Positions 7,214 to 13,023 of a stretch of DNA of 20,038 bases are shown in pieces. Origin of the DNA: an uncultured Clostridia bacterium (GTDB taxonomy: Bacteria > Bacillota > Clostridia > TANB77 > CAG-508); contig CAKPDO010000028.1 of the NCBI GenBank assembly GCA_934148985.1, positions 1-20,038 on the forward strand. The letters run 5' to 3'. Within the stretch, counting starts at the first letter, position 1, and the number at the start of each line of letters is the position of its first letter. The position numbers and the translations under genes were made by a program. The notes beneath the pieces were generated by a model, which had not been told where the DNA came from, did not search any database, and saw only the letters and a list, made by a program, of their open reading frames with translations.

Positions 7214-8635
7214 TTAATTATTATTTTCCTTGTATGAAACTACTTTAAACTCATTTTTATTATCAAATTTTATCATTATCACTTTTGTATAATTTTCTTT
7301 TGATGGTTTTCCAATTTCATTTATTATTAGACTGCCCTTACATTTTCTTAACGTATCAAATGTATTCATAAATCCCATGCCTGTTCCGCCTTCGTCTTTA
7401 TGTGTTGTACTTGGCTTCTTTCCTAAATTTTCAAGTGTTTCTTTTTCAAATTCTATTCCAGAATCGTATATATACAATCCGTAACAATCTTCTATTTTTC
7501 CAAGCCTTACAAGTATACTTTTATTTACATTGTCTGTATGTTTTATTGCTATAATTGCATCTTTTATATGGTCTGCTAGCAAAATTTCAAGTTCTTCTTC
7601 TGTGATTATATTGTTTATTATATGGTAAATATTTCCTGATAGTTGTAAATTGAAGTCTATATTATTTTTTATACATTCTGATTGCATAAAGTTTAACATA
7701 TCATCAATTTGTGTTATTCCTGTTTTGTCTAATTCTATTCTTGGCTTGCTATATAATTCTTTAGATACTTTTTGTATTTGTTCTTTTAAATCTTTTTCAT
7801 CTGCTATTTCTGTTGTTAATAGTAATTGATTTAGCTTGTATTCGAGTGATTTTTGTTTATGTGCTAATGAATGGCTCTTTTTACTGAAGTTTAAGTTTTC
7901 TTGTTCTAACTTTTGCACTTCTTCTGTTTTGTTTTTTAGGTCTTTTTTGGTTTCGTTTAGCTCTTGGATTAGTAGCTTTTGTTTGTAGTAGACTTGGAAG
8001 GATTTTTGGATGGTTAGGAACATTATTATTGATAAAGCTACCATTCCCATTGATATTTGTGTCGTTTTAATTAAATCAATATTGTCCAATATTATTATAA
8101 AAAACAGCATCATAGCCCCTAAATTTAATATTATCATATTAAAAAATTCATCTTTTAACTGTTTATTTAAAAAAGTAAAACCGTTTTTTAATTTCCTAGC
8201 ATTCATTGTAAAATATAACAAGCAAAAATATATAATTATTATGGTAATTGCCGTAACATAATCGTTTGATATTCTTAATAAAACATTGGGAATTCCATTT
8301 AGTGTTACAGCAATAAAAAATATAACATAACTTATTCCTAAAGATATTATTGTCATATTCTCAGTATACTTCTCTTTTCTTTCAAATATTTTCAATGTTA
8401 TTGTTATAAGTATACTTGTTATAATTATTCCTATAAAAAGATTCATCTTTAGTATAATGTATGTTTCTCCAATTGTTATTAAAATTAAAAATAATATGAT
8501 TTTAATAATTTTATTTGCTTCTATTTTTTCATTAATTATTCTTTTTTCTATATAATACGCTCCAAAATTTATAACAAGCATTTTTATAAAATATAAAACA
8601 TTTCCAATCTCTTCAGCACTAACTGCATATTTCAT
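7214..8635 (-). CDS. Membrane sensor histidine kinase, AgrC-like GHKL type
   Basis: About six hydrophobic segments (residues 10-220) form a polytopic sensor, followed by a coiled coil (about 225-265, LNETKKDLKNKTEEVQKLEQEN). A candidate phospho-acceptor His lies in SHSLAHKQKSLEYKL. The C-terminal GHKL ATPase domain has YDSGIEFE (G1) and KDEGGTGMGF (G2). The N box reads ILLADHIKDAIIAI: Asp stands where the family normally has the Mg-binding Asn, so ATP binding may be altered. This layout matches peptide-sensing AgrC-type kinases. AAGGAGG precedes the ATG. A gene for a response regulator is upstream on the same strand, separated by two terminators and a possible tiny peptide gene. Ligand unknown. 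Confidence 0.8.
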   Translation of the reverse strand: MKYAVSAEEIGNVLYFIKMLVINFGAYYIEKRIINEKIEANKIIKIILFLILITIGETYIILKMNLFIGIIITSILITITLKIFERKEKYTENMTIISLGISYVIFFIAVTLNGIPNVLLRISNDYVTAITIIIIYFCLLYFTMNARKLKNGFTFLNKQLKDEFFNMIILNLGAMMLFFIIILDNIDLIKTTQISMGMVALSIIMFLTIQKSFQVYYKQKLLIQELNETKKDLKNKTEEVQKLEQENLNFSKKSHSLAHKQKSLEYKLNQLLLTTEIADEKDLKEQIQKVSKELYSKPRIELDKTGITQIDDMLNFMQSECIKNNIDFNLQLSGNIYHIINNIITEEELEILLADHIKDAIIAIKHTDNVNKSILVRLGKIEDCYGLYIYDSGIEFEKETLENLGKKPSTTHKDEGGTGMGFMNTFDTLRKCKGSLIINEIGKPSKENYTKVIMIKFDNKNEFKVVSYKENNN

Positions 8636-8680
8636 CTTATCATCCTCCTTGAATTATCGAGCTTTATTATATAAAAAAAC

Positions 8681-8717
8681 AAAGAGATAATCAATATCTC
8701 ATATTGATTATCTCTTT
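8681..8717. terminator. Perfect bidirectional hairpin
   Basis: Perfect 17-bp stem AAAGAGATAATCAATAT with its complement (8681-8697 and 8701-8717), loop CTC, with A-run and T-run on its two sides. It closes the small unit 8724-8940 before the kinase gene starts. Confidence 0.75.
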
Positions 8718-8723
8718 TTACTT

Positions 8724-8774
8724 TTAGACCATCCAACGTCTTACCCATAACCATAATGCATCAAAAAAGCCCAT
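8724..8774 (-). CDS. Possible 16-residue Trp-rich peptide
   Basis: The frame MGFFDALWLWVRRWMV followed by TAA sits behind a purine-rich AGGTGGTGG about 5-10 bases before its ATG. Four Trp and two Arg in 16 residues make a short, cationic, strongly hydrophobic and probably amphipathic peptide. It lies alone between the terminator of the response regulator gene (8942-8980) and a perfect hairpin terminator seven bases after its stop, that is, inside its own small unit upstream of an AgrC-like sensor kinase. A signal or membrane-active peptide is possible. Chance cannot be excluded for so short a frame; no homologue is known to me. Confidence 0.35.
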   Translation of the reverse strand: MGFFDALWLWVRRWMV

Positions 8775-8904
8775 TTTCGCCACCACCTTTCTCCCTCATA
8801 TTTTTGAATCTGTAATATAAAAATACCATCAAAAGCCCGAAAATTAGCGGTATTTCCTGATGAAGAAAAATGGCAAAAAATAGAAAAAAATGGTAAAAAA
8901 ATAA

Positions 8905-8923
8905 CATACATAAAAAATGTATG
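8905..8923. promoter_or_regulatory. Small palindrome CATACAT-N5-ATGTATG
   Basis: Perfect 7-bp inverted repeat around five A, in the leader of the possible peptide unit just after the response regulator terminator. It could be an operator or a weak hairpin; no promoter near it is convincing. Confidence 0.35.
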
Positions 8924-8935
8924 CATCTTAATGAC

Positions 8936-8980
8936 AAAAAAAAAAGCCGTGAAAAATTTCTAAAATTTTTCACAGCTTTT
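8936..8980 (-). terminator. Terminator of the response regulator gene
   Basis: Stem AAAAGC-GTGAAAAATTT paired across 8942-8959 and 8963-8980 with one mismatch, starting 13 bases after the stop codon and followed on the minus strand by about ten T. Confidence 0.8.
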
Positions 8981-8993
8981 TATTACTAAAAAA

Positions 8994-9782
8994 TCATATT
9001 TCTTTCTTAATCTTACTAACATAATAATATATAAATTCCATAGGAGTTGGTATACCAGTTTCGTAATTAACTCTAGCGGTATAATATTTCTCCAAATCAT
9101 CCACAGGAGTAACTCTCCAAGCATGAATAATTGCATTTTGAATGCCATTTGTTATTGTCGTTGCTGACTTTTTGTACTTATTTACTAAATATTGAATAAC
9201 ATTTATCCTATTGCTATCATCTTGAACTAAATATAAAATTGCATCATGCACATATTCTCTACCTTTAAGCTTAGATGTAACGCCAATAAGTTCTAATTGT
9301 TCATTAATTAAATTTGATATTTTATTTTCATCATCTTCAAATATTTCATCAATTGACTTCTGTTCACAATGATTATCCGTCTTTCTTAAACTTATAAAAT
9401 TATTTAGTACGTGCTCACTTGAATATTTTGGGTTATCTTTATAAAGAATTAAATCTACGCCATTTCTATGTAATATATCGTATGTTCTTTTCGAATTTAC
9501 ATGTGTTGTAACAATCACTATCGGTTCGTAGTTTAGATGTATTTTCTTCAAATTATCTAAAAAATCTAATGAATCTATACTTCCTGTTTCACTATTATTT
9601 AGTTCTAAATCTAAAACTATTCCCTCTGGTCTTTTTAATTTAACTAGTTTCAAACCCTCTAAATCAGAATCTGTCATTGCAACAATTTCAATATCATCTC
9701 TGTTTTTGACACATTCTTTAAATGAATTGCAATCTTTAATATCATCTTCAATAATTAAAATTTTCATAGGTTTAAATTCCAT
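8994..9782 (-). CDS. Response regulator with Spo0A-type output domain
   Basis: An N-terminal receiver domain (MKILIIEDD acidic pocket, GIVLDLELN with probable phospho-Asp 58, VIVTTH switch Thr, LILYKD Lys) is joined through an acidic linker to a C-terminal domain like that of the sporulation regulator Spo0A. The latter shows GREYVHDAILYLVQDD, YLVNKYKKSATTITNGIQNAIIHAW (the DNA-recognition helix region) and GIPTPMEFIYYYVSKIKKE. The total of 262 residues is near Spo0A length. Receiver motifs diverge enough that I read it as a Spo0A-like paralogue or accessory regulator rather than Spo0A itself. AGGGGAGG four bases before the ATG at 9782 fixes the start. The probable partner is the GHKL kinase downstream. 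Confidence 0.75.
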   Translation of the reverse strand: MEFKPMKILIIEDDIKDCNSFKECVKNRDDIEIVAMTDSDLEGLKLVKLKRPEGIVLDLELNNSETGSIDSLDFLDNLKKIHLNYEPIVIVTTHVNSKRTYDILHRNGVDLILYKDNPKYSSEHVLNNFISLRKTDNHCEQKSIDEIFEDDENKISNLINEQLELIGVTSKLKGREYVHDAILYLVQDDSNRINVIQYLVNKYKKSATTITNGIQNAIIHAWRVTPVDDLEKYYTARVNYETGIPTPMEFIYYYVSKIKKEI

Positions 9783-9892
9783 AAAACCTCCCCTTTCCTA
9801 TTTTTTTATTTATATACCATAAAATCTCAGAAAATTCTATATGTCCATATCATTTTTTACCATTATTTTGTATGTATTATGTTTTAAAATAG

Positions 9893-9909
9893 AATTGAGG
9901 TGATTATAA
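9893..9909 (+). promoter_or_regulatory. Leader shared with the gene at 17949
   Basis: AATTGAGGTGATTATAA occurs here and identically at 17932-17948, each time directly at the start of an XRE-type regulator gene. It contains the ribosome binding site GAGGTGAT. Confidence 0.6.
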
Positions 9910-10262
9910 TGAGTAAAAATTTTGATACAACTGTCGAAAAAGAAGAACAATTAATTCGTGGCAAGAGAATTAAAAATATCAGAGAAAATGAACTTAGACT
10001 TAACAAATCTGACTTAGCCAGAAAAATCGGCGTTTCTAGTCAGTTCCTCGGCTTAGTTGAAGAAGGTAAAGGCAATCTAACTTACAGAAGCATCAAGCTT
10101 TTGAGAGATATCTCTGGTCATTCAGCCGATTACATTTTATTTGGACTTGATGATGATATTCTAAGAACCACAAAGATATTTCTTCAAAGATATGATGAAA
10201 AAGAATTAATGGGTGCTCTTGATATGATAAAGGAAATTGCTTTTGTTTTACGTACAAGATAG
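9909..10262 (+). CDS. XRE-family transcriptional regulator (117 aa)
   Basis: A Cro/CI-type helix-turn-helix occupies residues about 20-75 (GKRIKNIRENELRLNKSDLARKIGVSSQFLGLVEEGKGNLTYRSIKLLRDISG). A short C-terminal tail (TTKIFLQRYDEKELMGALDMIKEI) probably mediates dimerisation, as in SinR-like proteins. A GTG at 9900 is in frame, but GAGGTG overlaps it and is correctly spaced before the ATG at 9909, so the latter is chosen. The gene is divergent from the Spo0A-like response regulator and is the first of two XRE genes in a row. Targets are unknown; the divergent gene is one candidate. Confidence 0.85.
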   Translation: MSKNFDTTVEKEEQLIRGKRIKNIRENELRLNKSDLARKIGVSSQFLGLVEEGKGNLTYRSIKLLRDISGHSADYILFGLDDDILRTTKIFLQRYDEKELMGALDMIKEIAFVLRTR

Positions 10263-10276
10263 AAATATCACAAATC

Positions 10277-10293
10277 GGCAATATAGTATTGCC
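10277..10293. promoter_or_regulatory. Palindromic operator candidate GGCAATA-TAG-TATTGCC
   Basis: Perfect 7-bp inverted repeat with a 3-base centre that overlaps the probable -35 of the following XRE gene. No T-run follows, so it is not a terminator. The 3-base-centre layout matches the twin sites before the other DGR-flanking XRE gene. Confidence 0.55.
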
Positions 10294-10318
10294 ATAAAAC
10301 ACTAAATTTTGTTATAAA
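10289..10318 (+). promoter_or_regulatory. Promoter of the XRE gene at 10347
   Basis: TTGCCA (10289-10294) and TATAAA (10313-10318) with 18-base spacing, each five of six to consensus; the -35 lies in the palindrome 10277-10293. Confidence 0.55.
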
Positions 10319-10346
10319 ATAGCACTAAAAAAGTAGGAGAATTTTT

Positions 10347-10604
10347 ATGAGTGGTAGCAGAAAATTAAATAACAAATCGAATGTAATTTCTGAAAATTTT
10401 AAAAAATTCCGCAAAGAAAGTGGATATTCCCAACGAAGTCTTTGTGAAAAATTAGAACTAATGGGCTTACAATTATACAAAGCCGATATTTATTCTATAG
10501 AACATAATAAACGCTCTGTAAAAGATTTCGAACTTTTGGCTTTTTCCATAATATTCGATAAGCCAATTGAAGATTTTTTTAAAAATGTTACAGATTTTGA
10601 TTAA
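10347..10604 (+). CDS. Small XRE-family regulator, left flank of the retroelement (85 aa)
   Basis: Almost the whole protein is one helix-turn-helix domain (ENFKKFRKESGYSQRSLCEKLELMGLQLYKADIYSIEHNKRSVKDFELLAFSIIF). It is a clear paralogue of the 82-aa protein at 14641: both share the KLEL...G...L and SVKDFEL stretches and the same length and layout. The two genes lie on either side of the diversity-generating retroelement. AGGAG precedes the ATG, a palindrome covers the -35 of its promoter, suggesting self-repression, and a strong terminator follows. The role in controlling the retroelement is inferred from position only. Confidence 0.8.
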   Translation: MSGSRKLNNKSNVISENFKKFRKESGYSQRSLCEKLELMGLQLYKADIYSIEHNKRSVKDFELLAFSIIFDKPIEDFFKNVTDFD

Positions 10605-10605
10605 T

Positions 10606-10638
10606 AAGTGTATTTATTTTTTATCATTAAATACACTT
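10606..10638. terminator. Terminator between convergent genes
   Basis: Perfect 11-bp stem AAGTGTATTTA/TAAATACACTT (10606-10616 and 10628-10638) followed by GTTTTTTATT on the plus strand. The right arm overlaps the end of the minus-strand gene 10627-10881. Confidence 0.75.
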
Positions 10639-10881
10639 GTTTTTTATTCCATCTATTAAACCAATTTTATATGCATAATATGTTTCGTTTTTACATATTT
10701 CACACATTAATTTTTTTAATTCATCAAGTTTATTTTTATCTTCCCCTTGTAATTTATTTTCTATATATTCACTTATATTTTCTATTTTGCTGTAAATTTT
10801 TTTATCTTTATAAAATTCTTTTCCTCTTTTTATTTTTTCATCTATTGTTTTATTGTCTATTTTTATATTACTTATATTCAT
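10627..10881 (-). CDS. Small helical hypothetical protein (84 aa)
   Basis: A charged, mostly alpha-helical protein (IKRGKEFYKDKKIYSKIENISEYIENKL..., LDELKKLMCEICKNETYYAYKIGLIDGIKNK). The C-terminal pattern of a helix ending in YKIGLIDG recalls small uncharacterised Firmicute proteins of the DUF6809 type (…AFxxGFKLG…), but this is only a resemblance. An ATG at 10896 is possible; the ATG at 10881 has GGGAG 9 bases before it and is preferred. It is divergent from avd and convergent with the XRE gene, and so lies at the edge of the retroelement. Function unknown. Confidence 0.55.
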   Translation of the reverse strand: MNISNIKIDNKTIDEKIKRGKEFYKDKKIYSKIENISEYIENKLQGEDKNKLDELKKLMCEICKNETYYAYKIGLIDGIKNKCI

Positions 10882-10906
10882 AGTTTCATCTCCCATTTTA
10901 GAACCG

Positions 10907-10926
10907 TCCCCAAAAGGGGATTTTTT
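10907..10926 (+). terminator. Short GC hairpin with T-run
   Basis: TCCCCAAAAGGGGA followed by six T. On the minus strand it reads as GGGGACGGTTC in the leader of the gene at 10881, a sequence resembling short dispersed clostridial repeats; terminator function is likely but not certain. Confidence 0.4.
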
Positions 10927-10976
10927 AAAATTTTAACATTTTTTATCGCAAAAGGCAAGACTTTCTTGTCGATTTA

Positions 10977-10985
10977 TGTTATAAT
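10977..10985 (+). promoter_or_regulatory. Extended -10 promoter of avd-RT
   Basis: TGTTATAAT: TG one base before a perfect TATAAT, 24 bases upstream of the avd start. The -35 region is poor, usual for extended -10 promoters. AGGAGGT at 10999-11005 is the ribosome binding site. Confidence 0.6.
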
Positions 10986-11009
10986 GGTGAAAAATTTTAG
11001 GAGGTACTA

Positions 11010-11372
11010 ATGAATTCACAAAACAAATCCAATCTTGTTATTTATCAAAAATACATGAATCTAATTGATTATACAAACAATATTGTTAGGAAATATCCAA
11101 AATCTGAAACATTTGCACTTGTAAAAGAAATCAAAGGAACTTTATACAGTGGTCTTAAGCTTGTTTTATATGCAATAAAAACATATAAAACACAAGATAA
11201 ACTTAAATATTTAAACGAATTTGATGTAACTTTATCTTTGCTAAAAATCCATATACGATTATCATATAAGTACAAATATATTTCAACTCAAAATTACAAT
11301 ACATGGTGCAATTCTATTACAGAAATATGCAATATGCTTGGAGGATGGATTAATTCATGTGCAAAAAAATAA
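11010..11372 (+). CDS. avd: DGR accessory variability determinant Avd
   Basis: Avd forms a small positively charged four-helix bundle, assembled as a pentamer, that binds the RT and template RNA and is needed for mutagenic retrohoming. This 120-residue protein has the usual size and pattern: YQKYMNLIDYTNNIVRKYPKSETFALVKEIKGTLYSGL (helices 1-2), LKLVLYAIKTYKTQDKLKYLNEFDVTLSLLKIHIRLSYK (helix 3), and YNTWCNSITEICNMLGGWINS (helix 4). The TFALVKEI and GGW elements are typical of the Avd/S23-rRNA-intervening-protein fold. It is rich in Lys and Tyr. It stands directly before the RT gene and overlaps its start by 16 bases, an arrangement found in many DGRs. Strong AGGAGGT and an extended -10 promoter precede it. 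Confidence 0.88.
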   Translation: MNSQNKSNLVIYQKYMNLIDYTNNIVRKYPKSETFALVKEIKGTLYSGLKLVLYAIKTYKTQDKLKYLNEFDVTLSLLKIHIRLSYKYKYISTQNYNTWCNSITEICNMLGGWINSCAKK

Positions 11373-12034
11373 GAAATGTATTTTTTAAAAATTTAACATT
11401 TGAAAAGTTGCTTGCTGCACATTATAGAGCGAAAAAAAATAAAGCATATAAAAAAGATGTTATAACTTTTGAAATGAATTTAGAAAATAATATTATAAAT
11501 TTATTAAATTCTATAAAAAATAATAGATACAAAATGGGCAAATATTATGATTTTAAAGTTTTTGAGCCTAAAGAAAGAACTATACATTCTTTACCTTATA
11601 GAGATAGGGTTGTTCATCAATGGTATGTGGAAGAATTTATAAAACCTTATATTTTACCTAAATTCATCAGTTCAAGTTTTGCGTGTATTACTGGTAAAGG
11701 TACACATAAGGCAAATGATTATATTCAGCATCAAATGCAAATCTTTAAAAGAAATTATGGTGATTTTTGGGTATTAAAATGTGATATTAAAAAATTTTTT
11801 TATAATATTGACCCATATATTTTGTATCATATTTTATGCAAATATATTGAAGACCCATATTTAAAAAACTTTACTAAACAGCTTATTTTCGATGGTAGGG
11901 ACATTATAGGAACTGTTGGTATTCCTATCGGAAATTATACTAGCCAATTTTTTGCAAATATATATTTGAATGAGCTTGACCAATATGTTAAACGAATTTT
12001 GAAAGTTAAATATTATCGGAAGATATATGGATGA
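11357..12034 (+). CDS. DGR reverse transcriptase, N-terminal part (broken frame)
   Basis: DGR reverse transcriptases copy the template-repeat RNA with frequent errors at adenines. Visible motifs: PKERTIHSLPYRDRVVHQ (fingers, motif 2), SSFACITGKGTHKA, CDIKKFFYNID with the first catalytic Asp (motif A), and GIPIGNYTSQFFANIYLN (motif B). The SQ in this last motif instead of QG is the signature separating DGR enzymes from group II intron and retron RTs. The frame stops (TGA 12032-12034) just after KYYRKIYG, where RRYMDDF is expected. Removing one A at 12020-12021 restores a single 350-residue RT with the second fragment at 12027. The start overlaps the avd end. Confidence 0.85.
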   Translation: MCKKIRNVFFKNLTFEKLLAAHYRAKKNKAYKKDVITFEMNLENNIINLLNSIKNNRYKMGKYYDFKVFEPKERTIHSLPYRDRVVHQWYVEEFIKPYILPKFISSSFACITGKGTHKANDYIQHQMQIFKRNYGDFWVLKCDIKKFFYNIDPYILYHILCKYIEDPYLKNFTKQLIFDGRDIIGTVGIPIGNYTSQFFANIYLNELDQYVKRILKVKYYRKIYG

Positions 12035-12410
12035 CTTTATTTTAATTTTGAAGTCTAAAGAAGAATGCATTCAAAGAAAAGAACAAATTGAAATTTTTTT
12101 AGATGAAGAATTACATTTAGATTTAAATGCTAAATCCAGATATTATCCTGATAAAATGGGTATTAATTTTTGCGGTTATAGAACTTTTACAACTCACAGG
12201 CTTTTACGTACAAATAGTAAAAAGAAAATAAAACGCAAGGTTAAAGAATGGAATTATTTATATCATCATAAAAAACTTAATTTTAATAAAACTTTAATGA
12301 GTTTAAATGCTTGGAAAGGACATGCTTCACATTGTAATTCATATAATTTACAACAAAAAATTTATTCAAATTGCGACTTTATTTATAAACCTAATTCAGA
12401 AATTTTTTAA
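12027..12410 (+). CDS. DGR reverse transcriptase, C-terminal part (after +1 shift)
   Basis: The continuation of the RT in the +1 frame begins at ATG, which is the Met of the YMDD box, and so carries MDDFILILKS (both Asp of motif C). It then has DKMGINFCGYR (motif D/E region) and the DGR-type thumb SLNAWKGHASHCNSYNLQQKI. Alone it would be inactive, since the first catalytic Asp is in the other fragment. A GGAAG lies 4 bases before the ATG, and ATG and the upstream TGA overlap within eight bases, so re-initiation is conceivable. A one-base sequencing or assembly error, or real decay, is more likely. Confidence 0.8.
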   Translation: MDDFILILKSKEECIQRKEQIEIFLDEELHLDLNAKSRYYPDKMGINFCGYRTFTTHRLLRTNSKKKIKRKVKEWNYLYHHKKLNFNKTLMSLNAWKGHASHCNSYNLQQKIYSNCDFIYKPNSEIF

Positions 12411-12450
12411 AGGTGTACAGAATAACTTTTTAGTTATTTTGTACACCTTT
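12409..12450. terminator. Bidirectional hairpin between RT and TR
   Basis: 18-bp stem starting AAAGGTGTACAGAATAAC (12409-12426 with 12433-12450; a single G-U pair), loop of six, starting within the RT stop codon. It would end both the RT mRNA and the oppositely directed template RNA. Confidence 0.75.
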
Positions 12451-12785
12451 CATAAATTCGGATTTTCACATTTTGCTACTAAAACAAATTTACTGTTTAT
12501 GTGTTTATGACATATTTCTATGCCAAAGGAATTAAACTTCTTTGATACAAATCTAGTTGTTTTTTCCTTTGTAGTTTTTACTCTCGGCATACTCCTTGAA
12601 GCATACCCATCTGAGATAGAAACCTTTATGTTTCTTCGTGTATCAGAGTGCTACTGGGCAACCAGCACCGAGCGGAAACCGTTTGTTGTTGTTGCCATTG
12701 CCATTATCGTCGTCAAAAGCGAACACGCCGGCTTCTGACGAATTATTCCAATTGGCGCCACGAGTCGTGAACGGACCAAAAGAAT
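12451..12785 (-). ncRNA. Probable DGR template RNA
   Basis: The adenine-specific changes in VR are seen on the minus strand, so the mutagenised RNA must be read in that sense. A promoter-like sequence just before the TR and the hairpin at 12409-12450 define a transcript of about 335 bases: TR first, then a roughly 190-base spacer. In studied DGRs such a spacer after the TR is required for binding RT-Avd and priming. The ends given are inferred. Confidence 0.6.
12643..12778 (-). repeat. DGR template repeat (TR)
   Basis: 136 bases matching 12888-13023 without gaps, with nine differences. In the VR coding sense the TR encodes ...FDDDNGNGNNNKRF... with clusters of AAY and GAY codons, the adenine-rich design of DGR templates. 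It even retains the stop codon after PVAL. Far richer in G+C than its surroundings. Confidence 0.93.
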
Positions 12786-12791
12786 TTTTTC

Positions 12792-12819
12792 AGTTTAATC
12801 CCTGCACCAAGCTTGACAA
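12792..12819 (-). promoter_or_regulatory. Candidate promoter of the template RNA
   Basis: TTGTCA (12819-12814; five of six) and TAAACT (12797-12792; four of six) with 17-base spacing on the minus strand. Transcription would start near 12785, about seven bases before the TR. Confidence 0.45.
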
Positions 12820-12835
12820 ACTCTATTAATTTTTA

Positions 12836-12876
12836 AGCCAAGTGCTTATTTGGGTTAAATTAAAGGGCACAAGGCT
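12836..12876 (-). other. Hairpin downstream of VR (possible homing structure)
   Basis: On the minus strand AGCC-TT-GTGC pairs with GCAC-TT-GGCT, with further ATTT/AAAT pairing inside and a loop AACCC. It starts 11 bases after the target stop and has no T-run. In the studied phage DGR a DNA hairpin just downstream of VR promotes target recognition; the same role is inferred here. Confidence 0.5.
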
Positions 12877-12887
12877 CAAGGAAAGAT

Positions 12888-13023
12888 TCAAAGTGCTACT
12901 GGGCAACCAGCACCGAGCGGAAACCGTTTGCTGTTGTAACCACCGCCATAAGCGTCGTCAAAAGCGAACACGCCGGCTTCTGACGAATAATTCCAATTGG
13001 CGCCACGAGTCGTGAACGGACCA
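12888..13023 (-). repeat. DGR variable repeat (VR)
   Basis: The last 45 codons plus stop of the target gene. Differences from TR, in coding sense: A to T at 12989, A to C at 12952, A to T at 12950, A to G at 12944 and 12943, A to T at 12938, A to G at 12931; plus C to T at 12939 and 12891. Six residues change: Asn496Tyr, Asp508Ala, Asn509Tyr, Asn511Gly, Asn513Tyr, Asn515Ser (TR to VR). Confidence 0.93.

Noticed and set aside
8741..8973. Minus-strand frames of 61 and 70 aa, and a 48-aa hydrophobic frame from ATG 8907
   Set aside because: The longest starts inside the terminator stem; the others lack a ribosome binding site. Hydrophobicity follows from T-rich sequence. Only the 16-residue frame has a plausible ribosome binding site.
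11357..12410. Group II intron or retron RT
   Set aside because: No maturase/endonuclease domain, no intron ribozyme ends, no msr-msd; motif B has SQ as in DGRs.
12520..12829. Plus-strand frames across the TR region (72 and 63 aa)
   Set aside because: They are the antisense of the TR and its spacer, have no good ribosome binding site, and their translations resemble no protein.
12643..13023. TR/VR as a simple gene duplication or assembly duplicate
   Set aside because: Mismatches cluster on template adenines in AAY/GAY codons and lie next to avd and a DGR-type RT, which plain duplication would not produce.
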